From NCBI GenBank assembly GCA_025929075.1, contig JAICMS010000011.1, positions 1 through 36,323 of the forward strand: DNA of 36,323 bases. The letters run 5' to 3'. Shown piece after piece: positions 7,495-16,920 of the stretch. The notes beneath the pieces are model-generated. The model saw nothing but the letters and a program-made list of their open reading frames with translations. It was not told the origin of the DNA and searched no databases. Source of the DNA: Propionibacteriales bacterium (GTDB lineage: Bacteria > Actinomycetota > Actinomycetes > Propionibacteriales > Nocardioidaceae). The position numbers were made by a program, and so were the translations under genes. Each line of letters opens with the position of its first letter. Position 1 is the stretch's first letter.

Positions 7495-8999
7495 GGCTGT
7501 CGCACCTCCTTGGGCAGGGTGAAACGGACGTTCTCGGTGGTGATGTCGCGCTCGACGACCTCGATGGGCCCGAGGCCGCGCAGGACGTCCACCACGCCGT
7601 CAACGAGCTCGGCGGGTGCCGAGGCTCCCGCCGTAACTCCGACGGTAGTCGCGCCCACGAGCCACTCCAGCCGGATGTCCTCCGCTGAGTCGATCAGGTG
7701 GGCTGGCGTGCCGAGGCGCAACGACTTCTCGACAAGGCGCTTGGAGTTCGACGAGTTCTGCGAGCCGATCACCAATGCCAGCTCGGAGTCGACGGCGACC
7801 GCCTGGAGCGCCTCTTGGCGGTTTGTTGTGGCGTAGCAGATGTCGTCGGAGGCTGGCGCTCGCAGGGTCGGGAACCGCTCCTGCAGGACGTCGACGACAC
7901 CGGCCACCTCATCGGCCGCCAATGTCGTCTGGACCAGGTAGGACACCCGGTGCGGGTCGGCCACCTGCACGGCGCGGGCGTCGGCGGTGTCCTCGACCAG
8001 AACGGTGCTCGCCGGCCGCTCACCCATCGTCCCGACGGTTTCCTCATGTCCCTCGTGGCCGATGAAGATCACGGTGTCGCCTGAGTCGGCGAACCGGCGC
8101 ACCTCGGTGTGCACCTTGCTGACCAGCGGACACGTCGCATCGATGACATCGAGCCGGCGGCCGGCGGCAGCCTGCCGCACCTCGGGAGCGACACCGTGAG
8201 CGGAGAAGACGACGCTGGCGCCCTCGGGAACCTCGTCCAGCTCCTCGACGAAGACCGCGCCCCGCCGCTGGAGGTCGCGCACGACGTGGACGTTGTGCAC
8301 GATCTGCTTGCGGACGTAGATCGGGGCTCCGCGCTGCTCCAGCGCCCGCTCGACTATGTCGATCGCCCGCACCACGCCAGCACAAAACGACCGCGGGCCG
8401 GCCAACAGCACTCGGCGCTCATCGGCCGCAGCTCCCCATGCGTCGAGAGCCGGTGCGACCCGCACCAGCGCCCGTACGGCGGTCAGGAAGCGCCCGACGG
8501 TCGACGGTCGCAGCAGCGGGCGGCCCGCCACGTCGGCGACAACGCGGACCACCGCACCAGAGGCGGGCCGCGCTGCGTCCAAGAGGTAGGCCGACTCCAT
8601 GTCGACTGCCAACGCCCCATCGACACCGAGCATGGCTCGGGCGGCACCGGTGACAATGCGGTCGCTGGACACCACCGGGCCGACGTGCACCGATAGCCCG
8701 GCTCGCCGCAGCTCGGCAGCCAACAGCACTGCGCCCGGCAGCGGGCGGCTCCCGCTAGGTCCTCGAACCTCGTCGGCGACCACCACATCGCCCGGCTGGA
8801 GCCGCGGATCGAGGGCACCGGCGACGCCGGCGATCACCACGGCCGGAGCCGACCGGAGCACCGGTCCGGCGCCGGCCCTGGCGACGGCAGTGGGGCCGAC
8901 GCCCACCGTCTCCACCCGGGCCTGGACGCCACCACGCCGAAGGGCGGCCGCTTCGATCCTGGTCGGAGCGCAGATGACGAGAGTGCTGACGTCGGTCAC
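7491..8999 (-). CDS. hpnG-ispH: Fused hopanoid phosphorylase HpnG and HMBPP reductase IspH
   Basis: 502 residues from a GTG that overlaps the shc stop as GTGA. Residues ~5-185 are a short nucleoside-phosphorylase-type domain (HpnG): [13 protein letters not shown] at the start, [12 protein letters not shown], and the purine-phosphorylase signature VDMESAYLL with Glu135. HpnG is thought to remove adenine from adenosylhopane to give ribosylhopane. Residues ~195-500 are a complete IspH, the 4Fe-4S reductase that makes IPP and DMAPP. Cluster cysteines are Cys206 (SFCAGV), Cys290 ([11 protein letters not shown]) and Cys388 (CYATTNRQ). Substrate residues are visible in [31 protein letters not shown] and [11 protein letters not shown]. 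The usual GFCAGVDRAI reads [10 protein letters not shown]. Both halves look functional and no internal stop or frameshift separates them. No stand-alone ispH or hpnG occurs in the window. Confidence 0.93.
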   Translation of the reverse strand: MTDVSTLVICAPTRIEAAALRRGGVQARVETVGVGPTAVARAGAGPVLRSAPAVVIAGVAGALDPRLQPGDVVVADEVRGPSGSRPLPGAVLLAAELRRAGLSVHVGPVVSSDRIVTGAARAMLGVDGALAVDMESAYLLDAARPASGAVVRVVADVAGRPLLRPSTVGRFLTAVRALVRVAPALDAWGAAADERRVLLAGPRSFCAGVVRAIDIVERALEQRGAPIYVRKQIVHNVHVVRDLQRRGAVFVEELDEVPEGASVVFSAHGVAPEVRQAAAGRRLDVIDATCPLVSKVHTEVRRFADSGDTVIFIGHEGHEETVGTMGERPASTVLVEDTADARAVQVADPHRVSYLVQTTLAADEVAGVVDVLQERFPTLRAPASDDICYATTNRQEALQAVAVDSELALVIGSQNSSNSKRLVEKSLRLGTPAHLIDSAEDIRLEWLVGATTVGVTAGASAPAELVDGVVDVLRGLGPIEVVERDITTENVRFTLPKEVRQP

Positions 9000-10897
9000 G
9001 GCGACCTCCGCAGGCAGCGGCCAAGAGCACTGATCGGGAAGACCAGGCGGTACAGGTGGTAGTTGATGTAGAAGTCGCCGGGGAAGCCGGTTCCAGTGAA
9101 CTGCGGCTCGTCCCACCCGCCGTCGGCGCGCTGGGTGCGCACCAGCCAGTCGACCCCACGGGCTGCAGCCAACCGGTCGCCCTCTCCGGCCGCGTGCAGG
9201 GCGAGCAGCGCCCAGGCGGTCTGGGAGGCTGTCGAGGTCCCTCGACCGATCCAGTCGGGGTCGGCGTAGGAACGAAGGTCCTCACCCCAGCCGCCGTCGG
9301 CGTTCTGGTGTCGCTCGAGCCAGCGCACCGCGCGCCGGATGGCGAGGTCGTCGGTAGGGGTCCCGGCCACCACCAGTGCAGGGACCACGGCGCCCGTGCC
9401 GTAGACGTGGTTGGCACCCCAGCGCCCGAACCACGAGCCGTCCGGCTCCTGGTGGCTCAGCAGCCAGCCGACCCCCCGCTGCACAGCGCCGGTGCCCGCG
9501 AACCCGCTGTGGACGAGCATCTCGATGACGTGCGCCGTGACGTCTGCGCTCGGTGGGTCGATGACGGCGCCGAAGTCGCAGAAGGGAAGCTGGTAGGCGA
9601 TTTCCCTGTCGTTGTCGGCGTCGAAGGCTCCCCAACCGCCGTCGCTGCTCTGCATTCCGAGGACCCACTCGATCCCCCGCGTGATGGCGGCCCTTCGGTC
9701 AGTGGTGCCGAGCGTGCGACGAAGCCCCAGAACGACCTCGGCGGTGTCGTCGATGTCGGGGTAGCCGTCGTTGTCGAACTCGAAGGCCCAGCCGCCCGGC
9801 GCGGTCCCCGGTCGACGCATAGCCCAGTCGCCGCGGACGCCGATCTCCTCACCGAGCAACCAGTCGGCGGCCCGCTCCATCGCCGGGTGCCCGGGCTGGA
9901 GACCCGCATCGCCGAGTGCGACAAGGGCGAGCGCGGTGTCCCAGACCGGCGACTGGCACGCCTCGACCCGACGGACCGGTCCGTCGGGGCCTTCCTCGAC
10001 GATCGTGAACCGGTCCCAGCCGGCGAGCCCGGCGGCCATCACCTCGTGGTCGACGGAGTAACCGAGCACGTTCAACGCCATCAGTGAGTAGACCCAGGGC
10101 GGCTGGATGCCACCCCACGAGCCGTCGGCCTCCTGGCGGGCGACGATCCAGTCGGCCGTGCGGCGCAGGGCGGCCCCTCGAAGCGGCTTGATCGGCAGCT
10201 TGCCGTAAGCGTGCAGCAAGGTGTCGAGCAAGGAGAACGCCCGACCCCACGTGGTCGTCGCCGAGGGCGTCGGTCTGCCGGAACGGAGCTCGTCGACGTT
10301 GACGCCGAGATCGCGCCGCGGCTTCAGCGTGGCCAGGATCGTCAGTGGGGCGATCGTCTGCCGCGCCCAGCAGGCGAAGTCGTAGAGGTTGAGCGGCACC
10401 CACCGCGGCATGTAGACGAGCTCCGGGGGCAGTGCCGGCACGTCGTCCCACTCCCAGATGCCGAACAGCGCCAGCCAGATCCGGGTGAAGACGCGGGTGG
10501 CCTCCAGGCCACCGTGCGCAAGCACCACGTCGCGTGCTCGCTGCATGTGCGGGGCGTCCGGGCTGTCTCCGGCCAGCCTGAGGGCCACATACGCCTCGGC
10601 GGTCGTCGACGGGTCCGCGGGGCCGTCGTAGAAGTTGGCCCAGGACCCGTCAACGCGCTGCTGACTGCGGATCCAGCGCGCGGAGGCCTCAGTCTGCTCC
10701 GCTGTCCGCACGCCGAGGAACTGCCGCATCAGCAGGTCCTCGGCATCCATCGTCACGTTCGTCTCGAGCTCGCCACGCCACCAACCAGCCCCCTCCTGGA
10801 GGGACAGCAGGTGTGCCACGGCGCTGTCCAGCGCCGTCTCGGCGGCCGCCCTGAGACGGCCCTCCTCGTAGCCCGGTGTCGCTTCGGTCGTGGTCAT
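8996..10897 (-). CDS. shc: Squalene-hopene cyclase
   Basis: 633 residues, the usual length. It is a peripheral membrane enzyme that cyclises squalene to hopene (diploptene) and hopanol. The catalytic acid motif DxDDTA is present as DIDDTA (381-386), with Asp383 as the proton donor. At least five QW-type repeats are visible, for example [11 protein letters not shown] (79-89), [10 protein letters not shown] (254-263), [24 protein letters not shown] and [11 protein letters not shown]. The C-terminus [21 protein letters not shown] is characteristic (two halves: [11 protein letters not shown] and FPISALGR). Start ATG at 10897 is 3 bases after the prenyl-synthase stop, the only non-overlapping junction within this operon. 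Confidence 0.97.
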   Translation of the reverse strand: MTTTEATPGYEEGRLRAAAETALDSAVAHLLSLQEGAGWWRGELETNVTMDAEDLLMRQFLGVRTAEQTEASARWIRSQQRVDGSWANFYDGPADPSTTAEAYVALRLAGDSPDAPHMQRARDVVLAHGGLEATRVFTRIWLALFGIWEWDDVPALPPELVYMPRWVPLNLYDFACWARQTIAPLTILATLKPRRDLGVNVDELRSGRPTPSATTTWGRAFSLLDTLLHAYGKLPIKPLRGAALRRTADWIVARQEADGSWGGIQPPWVYSLMALNVLGYSVDHEVMAAGLAGWDRFTIVEEGPDGPVRRVEACQSPVWDTALALVALGDAGLQPGHPAMERAADWLLGEEIGVRGDWAMRRPGTAPGGWAFEFDNDGYPDIDDTAEVVLGLRRTLGTTDRRAAITRGIEWVLGMQSSDGGWGAFDADNDREIAYQLPFCDFGAVIDPPSADVTAHVIEMLVHSGFAGTGAVQRGVGWLLSHQEPDGSWFGRWGANHVYGTGAVVPALVVAGTPTDDLAIRRAVRWLERHQNADGGWGEDLRSYADPDWIGRGTSTASQTAWALLALHAAGEGDRLAAARGVDWLVRTQRADGGWDEPQFTGTGFPGDFYINYHLYRLVFPISALGRCLRRSP

Positions 10898-10900
10898 GAG

Positions 10901-11917
10901 TTAGTGGTCCCGCTCGTTCAGCTGGCTGGCGAGCAGCGCCAGTTCCGTCCGCACCTGCGTCGGCATGGCGAGGCCGTCGAGGATCTCGAGGCCGGATCCC
11001 AGTTCGGTGTCGATCCGCTCCTGGGTCCAGCGCCGACCCCCTGCCGCCTCGACCAGCTCGGCTGCCCGTTGCAGGTCGTCCTCGCTCAGCTCGGCGTCAC
11101 GGTGGTAGAGCTCACGCAGCTCGGTTCCGGCCGGCGAGCCGCTGGTCAGGGCGGCCACCACCGGCACCGACTTCTTGCGCGACCGCAGGTCGGACAGCAC
11201 CGGCTTGCCGGTCCGGTCGGGACTCCCCCAGATGCCGAGCAGGTCGTCCACGAGCTGGAAGGCCAGCCCCAGGTGCCCACCGAAGTCGGCCAGCCCGAGT
11301 GCGAGATCGGCGGGCGCATCGGCCAGCACCGCACCGAGAGAGGCAGCACAGCCGAGCAGCGCCGCCGTCTTGTCGCCGGCCATCTGCAGACACTCTTCGA
11401 GGCCGACGTCACCGCGCTCCTCGAAGGACAGGTCGCAGGTCTGCCCGGCGATCAACCGTCGGGTTGTCGCTGCCAGGCAGCGCACGGCCCACGGTGCCGT
11501 CGCGGAGGGCGCCTCGGCGAGGACCTCGCTCGCCAGCGAGAGGAGGGCGTCACCGGCCAGGATCGCCGACCCCGCCCCGAACTCCACCCAGGCGGTCGCG
11601 CGGTGGTGACGTTCCCGGTCGTTGTCCATCAGGTCGTCGTGCAGAAGCGAGAAGTTGTGCACGAGCTCGCAGGCGACCGCTGCCGGAATGCCGACCTCGG
11701 CCGCCGCGCCCGAGGCCTGTGCGGACAGCAGCGCGAGGGCCGGCCGGATCCGCTTCCCGCCACCGGCGTCACTGGTAGCGCCCTTGGCGTCCCAGAAGCC
11801 GAGCTGGTAGCCGGCCACCAGCCGCGTCTGATCATCCAGCCGCTGCAGTGCGTCGAGCAGCGGAGGGTCGGTCAGTCGGCGGCCGTAGGCGAGAGCCTTG
11901 ATCTCGGTCACTGTCAT
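10901..11917 (-). CDS. Polyprenyl diphosphate synthase (FPP/GGPP type)
   Basis: 338 residues. It condenses IPP with allylic diphosphates; in this operon the needed product is farnesyl diphosphate for squalene. The first Asp-rich motif is DDLMD (94-98) with an Arg-rich GGGKRIRPAL before it. The second is DDLLG (224-228), preceded by GLAFQLV. The first motif lacks the two-residue insertion of typical bacterial FPP synthases, and Phe89 sits five residues upstream, a pattern often associated with GGPP synthases, so chain length is uncertain. The ATG overlaps the hpnE stop (ATGA). A homologous prenyl synthase occupies this position in other actinobacterial hopanoid clusters. Confidence 0.92.
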   Translation of the reverse strand: MTVTEIKALAYGRRLTDPPLLDALQRLDDQTRLVAGYQLGFWDAKGATSDAGGGKRIRPALALLSAQASGAAAEVGIPAAVACELVHNFSLLHDDLMDNDRERHHRATAWVEFGAGSAILAGDALLSLASEVLAEAPSATAPWAVRCLAATTRRLIAGQTCDLSFEERGDVGLEECLQMAGDKTAALLGCAASLGAVLADAPADLALGLADFGGHLGLAFQLVDDLLGIWGSPDRTGKPVLSDLRSRKKSVPVVAALTSGSPAGTELRELYHRDAELSEDDLQRAAELVEAAGGRRWTQERIDTELGSGLEILDGLAMPTQVRTELALLASQLNERDH

Positions 11918-13272
11918 GCGGGCGTCTCCGTCAGCAGGGTGGATTCGAGCGTGCGGCTCATCAGCATGTCAGCGGCGGTGTTACCGCTGCGCACCGCGCC
12001 CTCCATGGTGTCGGGCCAGCCGGTGGCCGTCCACGCTCCCGCGAGCAGGATCCGCGGCGATGCCGTTGCCGGTCCCGGCCGCAGCCGGGCGGTGCCGGCG
12101 CGCTGGCGGAAGGTCGCGCGAGGTTCCCGAGTCACAAAGGCATCCAACACTCGGGCGGTAGCGACCGACGGGAGCAACGCCGCCAGCGCGGCGAGGTGGG
12201 CGTCGCGCAGATCGGAGGACCGGCGACCGATCTCCTGGTCGGCCGCGGAGACCGACGTCACGAGGTACTGCCCGGCGTCCACACCGGCAGCGGTGGTCTT
12301 GTCGAAGATCCACTGAACGGGAGACTCAGGGGCGGCCGCGAAGGGCAACGCGGTCACCGGCCGGTCGTAGTGGACGTGCACGTTGAGGATCGGAGACGCA
12401 CCGAGCTCTGCCCACGCGCCGACGTCTCCCGCGACCTGCGGAGACAGCAGCTTGGCGGCCTGCTGATGCGGTACGGCGACCACGGCGGCGTCTGCCGGCA
12501 CCTCGCCGCCCTGGGTGCGGACCAGCACACCGGCATCTGTCGCCTCGACTGCGGTGACCCGCTCGCCGACGAGCAGCCGAACGCCGAGCCTGCCCAGCAG
12601 GGCCCCAGCCGGGTCGCCGTGGAGCGCCAACAGCGGCACCGCCGGCACCCCGACGTCACCGGCGTCGGCGGCGGCGAGCAGACCGGTACGGAACACCTTC
12701 GCAGCCAGCGCGAGGGATGCCTCGCCGGGCGGCAGGTTGAGGGCTGCGACGGTCACCGGGCCCCAGAGCCGACGTACGGTGCGGCTGCTCTGGCCGTGCC
12801 GGGTGAGCCAGCCGCCGAACGTCTCGTCGTCGACGAGGGGATCGGCTGGATCGACGCGACGAAGGGCCGCGGCCGCGCGCAGCGCCGAAGTCCGCTCCGC
12901 CGGGGTCAACGCCCGGTACCCGATCAGAGCGGGCAGCAGGTGCAGAGGGGCGGGCAGCCCGCGCGCCCTGCGCAACCGGGCCGGCGGCTCACTCTCGAAC
13001 AGAACAGGGATGTCCAGCCGGTCCTGCACGGGTGCGCGGGTGTCCACGCCCAGCCGGTGCAGCAACGCCCGGTAGGCGTCATAGCAACGCAGGAAAACAT
13101 GCTGGCCGGTGTCGACCGGTAGGCCCGACCGGTCGAAGGAGTAGGTGGCGCCGCCGAGTCGGGGGCGAGCCTCGACCAGCACGACCCGGTAGCCGTTGTC
13201 GGCGAGCCGAATCGCCGCGGCGACACCGGCCAGACCACCGCCCACCACGGCCGCCGTCCCCTTGCCGGTCAT
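11914..13272 (-). CDS. hpnE: Hydroxysqualene dehydroxylase HpnE (FAD)
   Basis: 452 residues from the ATG at 13272, which overlaps the hpnD stop as ATGA; upstream in-frame codons lie inside hpnD and are rejected. HpnE reduces hydroxysqualene to squalene using FAD. The N-terminal dinucleotide fold is clear: VVGGGLAGVAAAIRLADNG (9-27) followed by VVLVEARPRLGG. The second FAD-binding region near the C-terminus reads LLAGAWTATGWPDTMEGAV, then SGNTAA. The central LNVHVHYDRPV and VQWIFDK segments are typical of the squalene-associated FAD-dependent desaturase family. It acts after HpnD and HpnC, encoded just upstream. Confidence 0.95.
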   Translation of the reverse strand: MTGKGTAAVVGGGLAGVAAAIRLADNGYRVVLVEARPRLGGATYSFDRSGLPVDTGQHVFLRCYDAYRALLHRLGVDTRAPVQDRLDIPVLFESEPPARLRRARGLPAPLHLLPALIGYRALTPAERTSALRAAAALRRVDPADPLVDDETFGGWLTRHGQSSRTVRRLWGPVTVAALNLPPGEASLALAAKVFRTGLLAAADAGDVGVPAVPLLALHGDPAGALLGRLGVRLLVGERVTAVEATDAGVLVRTQGGEVPADAAVVAVPHQQAAKLLSPQVAGDVGAWAELGASPILNVHVHYDRPVTALPFAAAPESPVQWIFDKTTAAGVDAGQYLVTSVSAADQEIGRRSSDLRDAHLAALAALLPSVATARVLDAFVTREPRATFRQRAGTARLRPGPATASPRILLAGAWTATGWPDTMEGAVRSGNTAADMLMSRTLESTLLTETPA

Positions 13273-14123
13273 GTCGTGCCCCTCAGCAGGGCGCGCGCGG
13301 CGACAGCGGCCTTGGCCCGTGCCGGCAGCGACAGCCGTCGGCTGCGAACCGCGTCGGGGTCGGCCGCGATCTGGCGCAGAACCCGCCGGTAGATGCCGGC
13401 CATCGCCGCGGTGCAGGCGGCGCTTCTGCGGTCGAGAAGGGGCAGCAGGCGCAGCCCGTCGACGTACCACTGCTCGGCCCGGTCGGCCTCGAACCGGACG
13501 AGGTCGACGAAGCGAGCGCCCCCGGTGAGCCGCCCCTCACCGTCGAGGTCGAGCCGGCAGCCGAACCGGTCGAGGTCCTCCCGCGGCAGGTAGACCCGCC
13601 CGGTCAGCCGGTCCTCGTGGAGGTCGCGGAGGATGTTTGTCAGCTGCAGGGCGACGCCCAGCGTGTCGGCGTACCCGCGCGCCCGGTCCCGCTCGGGGGG
13701 GTCGTAGACGCCGACCGACAGCCTCCCGATCGAGCCGGCTACGCAGCGGCAGTAGCCGACCAGCTCGTCGAAGCGCGCGTACGACCTCCCGGTGACGTCG
13801 GCCTCACAGCCGTCGATGAGCTCCTGGAAAGCCTCGACCGGGATCGGAAGTCGATGCGCCGCGTCGGACAAGGCGACCAGCACCGGGTCGTCGCTCACCC
13901 AGTCGAGGCGGCGGAGGCGGTCGCGCATGTCGGCGAGCTGAGAGAGCTTGTCGGTGGCCTCGAGGTCGCCGTCGCCGATGTCGTCGATCCGGCGCGCCGT
14001 GGCGTAGACGGCCGCCATCGCCCGGCGCTTCGGCGGCGGCAGCAGCGCGATGCCGTAGGAGAAGTTCCGTGCCTCGTGCCGAGTGATGTCCGCGCAGGTC
14101 GCGTAGGCGATATCGACGTTCAC
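13269..14123 (-). CDS. hpnD: Presqualene diphosphate synthase HpnD
   Basis: 284 residues from the GTG at 14123 that overlaps the hpnC stop as GTGA; an in-frame GTG at 14132 is a possible alternative. HpnD joins two farnesyl diphosphates head to head to give presqualene diphosphate. Squalene/phytoene-synthase motifs are present: RNFSYGIALLPPPKRRAM near the N-terminus, first Asp-rich DDIGD (47-51), and second LTNILRDLHEDRLTGRVYLP with Asp167 and Asp171. The YGYC-type CRxxAGSIG segment reads YCRCVAGSIG, as expected for HpnD. It is a paralogue of the adjacent hpnC, and the two are distinguished by these motif details and gene order. Confidence 0.94.
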   Translation of the reverse strand: MNVDIAYATCADITRHEARNFSYGIALLPPPKRRAMAAVYATARRIDDIGDGDLEATDKLSQLADMRDRLRRLDWVSDDPVLVALSDAAHRLPIPVEAFQELIDGCEADVTGRSYARFDELVGYCRCVAGSIGRLSVGVYDPPERDRARGYADTLGVALQLTNILRDLHEDRLTGRVYLPREDLDRFGCRLDLDGEGRLTGGARFVDLVRFEADRAEQWYVDGLRLLPLLDRRSAACTAAMAGIYRRVLRQIAADPDAVRSRRLSLPARAKAAVAARALLRGTT

Positions 14124-14974
14124 CCGGGCCACCGCACGGTCGCCTCCAGCCAGGCGGCAAGCACCTGCGGGCCGCCCGGCTTCGGCGGTGCCGGAAGCGG
14201 GTCGTGGTCGGACCGGCGCAGCGCCCGAGCGGCAGCCCGGCCGCCGGCCACATAGCCGGAGACTGCGAGCCGCCCCCACCCCGACAACGTGGAGACAAGC
14301 GGCGAGCCGGCGTCGATCCAGGCAAGGGCCCGGCTGGTCTCGAAGGCGAGCAGCGCTTTCAGCTCCGCGCTGGCGGTGGCCAAGCCCAGGTCGGCCTCCT
14401 TGGCGCCGAACCGGCGCAGGTCCGCCTGCGGCAGATAGACCCGTCCCCGGCGGTAGTCCTCCCCGACGTCCTGCCAGTGCTCCAGCAGCTGAAGGCCCGT
14501 GCAGATGCGGTTGGACAGCGCTATCCGATCGGCCGTGGCGCGGCCGAAGACGTGCAGCACTATCTCGCCGACCGGGTCGGCGGACAGCCGGCAGTACCCC
14601 ACGAGATCGTCGAAGGTGTCGTAGCGGCTGATCTGCTGGTCGACGATGTTGGCCTCGACGAGGCGCAGCCACGGGTCGATGGGCACCCGACAGGCGGTGA
14701 CGGTCGCCCGCAGCCCCTCCACCGCCGGCTCTGCGGCCGAGCGCCCGGCATACAGCCTGTGCAGGTCCGCCTGGACAGCCTCGAGCGCGGCGATCCGGTC
14801 GCCGTCGTACTCGTCACCCACGTCGTCGACGTGCCGCGCGTATCGGTAGACCGCGCGCAGATGTGCCCTGATGTGGCGCGGAAGCACAGCCAGCGCGACC
14901 GGGAAGTTCTCGCCGCCGAGCCGTTGGCGGCCAGCAGACCGAAGCGCTGACTCCGGCCTCGCCGCTGCCGTCAT
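14120..14974 (-). CDS. hpnC: Hydroxysqualene synthase HpnC
   Basis: 284 residues. HpnC converts presqualene diphosphate to hydroxysqualene. It belongs to the squalene/phytoene synthase family: GGENFPVALAVLPRHIRAHL at 20-39, first Asp-rich motif HVDDVGDE (Asp50, Asp51, Asp54), then YCRLSADPVGEIVLHVFG, and second LEHWQDVGEDYRRGRVYLP (Asp169, Asp173). The EHWQDVGEDY form and the SADPVG segment are characteristic of HpnC and separate it from HpnD. The ATG overlaps the dxs stop (ATGA). Confidence 0.94.
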   Translation of the reverse strand: MTAAARPESALRSAGRQRLGGENFPVALAVLPRHIRAHLRAVYRYARHVDDVGDEYDGDRIAALEAVQADLHRLYAGRSAAEPAVEGLRATVTACRVPIDPWLRLVEANIVDQQISRYDTFDDLVGYCRLSADPVGEIVLHVFGRATADRIALSNRICTGLQLLEHWQDVGEDYRRGRVYLPQADLRRFGAKEADLGLATASAELKALLAFETSRALAWIDAGSPLVSTLSGWGRLAVSGYVAGGRAAARALRRSDHDPLPAPPKPGGPQVLAAWLEATVRWPG

Positions 14975-16869
14975 CTGGCTGCTCCGCGGGCCACGCTCAG
15001 CCGCGACACCGGGACCTGCCCCAGGCTGCCGGCCATCGACGGCCGGGCCGCGATCGCGCCTGTCACGGCAGCTGCGATGCCGTCGCCGTCCAGCCCGAAC
15101 GCTGCGAGGAGTGCCGTGCGGTCGCCCTGGGGGATGAACTCCGTCGGCAGTCCGAGGGCCATCACGGTGACGTCAAGCCCGGCACGAGAGATAGCCTGCG
15201 CGAGCTGGCTGCCCACACCGCCGCTGCGCAAGCCGTCCTCCACGGTGACAACCAGGCTGTGACCGGCTGCCATGTCGACGAGGACCGGGTTGATCGGTAG
15301 CACCCAGCGGGGGTCGACCACCCTGCAGTCGATGCCGAGTCCGGCCAGCGTCTCGGCGGCCGACAGCGCCGCTGCGGCGAGCGGCCCGACGCTGACGAGC
15401 AGCACGTCAGGGCTGTCGGCGGACCGCAGGACGTCGACACGGTCCACCCGACGCTCGGCGACGATCGGCTCTGCGATGGCCGCCTTCGGAAAGCGCAACG
15501 CCGTCGGACCGGATGCGTGCCCGGCCGCCTCGTCGAGCTCCTCGATGAGAGTCGCCGCGTCCCGGGGAGCCGCCACGTCGAGTCCTGGCACCATGCCGAG
15601 CATGGCGAGGTCCCACATCCCGTGATGGCTGGGACCGTCGGGCCCGGTGATGCCGGCTCGGTCGAACACCATGGTCACCGGCAGCCGGTGGAGCCCGACG
15701 TCGAACAGCGCCTGGTCGAAGGCGCGATTGGCGAAGGTGGCATAGATCGCGACGACCGGATGAGCGCCGGCCATCGCCAGTCCGGCTGCCGACGTCATCG
15801 CATGCTGCTCGGCGATCCCGACGTCGAAGCACCGCGCCGGGAACTCGTCGGCGAACGGCTGCAAGCCGGTCGGCCCGAGCATGGCCGCACTGACCGCGAC
15901 GATGTCCTGGCGCCGGGAGCCCAGCTCCAGCAGAGCATGGGAGAACGCGTCGGTCCAGGTGGTCGAAGGCGGCTTGGCCGGCAAGCCACTCGCGGACTCG
16001 ACCACCCCGACGCTGTGCATCCGGTCAGCCGGGTCGGTCTCCGCCGGCCGGTAACCATTGCCCTTGCGAGTCAGGCAGTGCACCACAACAGGTCCGTCGT
16101 GCTCGCTGGTCGCCTGCAACACCCGCTCGACGGCGCCCACGTCGTGACCGTCGACCGGCCCGAAGTAGGCGAATCCCAGGTCGGTGAACAGTCCGCGTGG
16201 CGCGGGTTGGCGGTGGCTCTCCTCTCCTGGAGCAGCCGAGGTCGCTCCACCCAACATCGCGATCAGGTCGTCGTAGCGCGCCCGGTCGACCAGCCGGCTG
16301 AGGTGCCGGGGGAGCCCCCCGATGGTCGGCGAATACGACCGGCCGTTGTCGTTGAGGATGACGAGGACGCGGCGCCCCGACGCACCGATGTTGTTCAACG
16401 CCTCCCAGGCCAGCCCGCCGGTCAGCGCCCCGTCGCCGACCACAGCCACCACTAGTCGCCGGTCGCCGGTCAGCTCGTAGCCCTTGCTCAGCCCGTCGAC
16501 GTACGACAGCGCCGTTGAAGCGTGGGAGTTCTCGACGAAGTCATGCGGCGACTCCGCCCGGTTCGGATAGCCCGACAGGCCACCCGCCTTGCGCAACCGG
16601 GCAAAACCCCGGGCGCGGCCGGTGAGGATCTTGTGGACGTAGGCCTGATGTCCGGTGTCGAACACGATCGGGGTCTCAGGGGAGTCGAAGACGCGATGCA
16701 GCGCCATCGTGAGCTCGACGACCCCCAGGTTGGGCCCGAGGTGGCCGCCGGTTCGGCAGACCGCCTCGATCAGGAATCCACGGAGGTCCTCGGCGAGCCG
16801 CCGCAACTGGTCGGCATCGAGGCCACGGAGATCCTCCGGCCCCAGGTCGTACGTCTCCATCACTCCCAT
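14971..16869 (-). CDS. dxs: 1-deoxy-D-xylulose-5-phosphate synthase
   Basis: 632 residues. This thiamine-diphosphate enzyme makes DXP from pyruvate and glyceraldehyde 3-phosphate, the entry step of the MEP isoprenoid pathway. Visible features are FDTGHQAYVHKILTGR, the thiamine-diphosphate motif GDGALTGGLAWEALNNI starting at Gly145 with LNDNG near 171-175, catalytic Glu354 in GIAEQHAMTS, and the transketolase C domain with VTVEDGLRSGGVGSQLA. The start ATG at 16869 was chosen because GGAGG lies 6 bases upstream; an in-frame ATG at 16860 and codons further upstream (to 16932) are less likely. It heads the hopanoid operon, so it is probably a cluster copy; a housekeeping dxs elsewhere cannot be judged from here. 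Confidence 0.95.
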   Translation of the reverse strand: MGVMETYDLGPEDLRGLDADQLRRLAEDLRGFLIEAVCRTGGHLGPNLGVVELTMALHRVFDSPETPIVFDTGHQAYVHKILTGRARGFARLRKAGGLSGYPNRAESPHDFVENSHASTALSYVDGLSKGYELTGDRRLVVAVVGDGALTGGLAWEALNNIGASGRRVLVILNDNGRSYSPTIGGLPRHLSRLVDRARYDDLIAMLGGATSAAPGEESHRQPAPRGLFTDLGFAYFGPVDGHDVGAVERVLQATSEHDGPVVVHCLTRKGNGYRPAETDPADRMHSVGVVESASGLPAKPPSTTWTDAFSHALLELGSRRQDIVAVSAAMLGPTGLQPFADEFPARCFDVGIAEQHAMTSAAGLAMAGAHPVVAIYATFANRAFDQALFDVGLHRLPVTMVFDRAGITGPDGPSHHGMWDLAMLGMVPGLDVAAPRDAATLIEELDEAAGHASGPTALRFPKAAIAEPIVAERRVDRVDVLRSADSPDVLLVSVGPLAAAALSAAETLAGLGIDCRVVDPRWVLPINPVLVDMAAGHSLVVTVEDGLRSGGVGSQLAQAISRAGLDVTVMALGLPTEFIPQGDRTALLAAFGLDGDGIAAAVTGAIAARPSMAGSLGQVPVSRLSVARGAAR

Positions 16870-16888
16870 CCGGCGCCTCCGCTTGGAA

Positions 16889-16894
16889 AAGATA
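16889..16894 (-). promoter_or_regulatory. Putative -10 box of the hopanoid operon
   Basis: Minus strand TATCTT (16894-16889) lies 19 bases before the dxs ATG, with GGAGG between them, so it would give a leader of roughly 12 bases. No convincing -35 element was found about 17 bases upstream, which would fit an activator- or repressor-controlled promoter. Confidence 0.4.
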
Positions 16895-16920
16895 GCAGCC
16901 CAGGGGGCCAGGAGTATCGG

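Noticed and set aside
9000-9116. Upstream extension of hpnG-ispH into shc
   Set aside because: The 39 extra residues (WNRLPRRLL type) are read in a shadow frame of the shc C-terminus. The GTGA overlap at 8999 matches the other operon junctions.
10211-12316. 701-codon plus-strand open frame opposite shc and the prenyl synthase
   Set aside because: Spans two real genes with clear catalytic motifs, shows no domain, and has shadow-type composition.
13273-13470. Upstream extension of hpnE into hpnD
   Set aside because: Arg/Pro-rich shadow of hpnD; the FAD motif begins right after the ATG at 13272.
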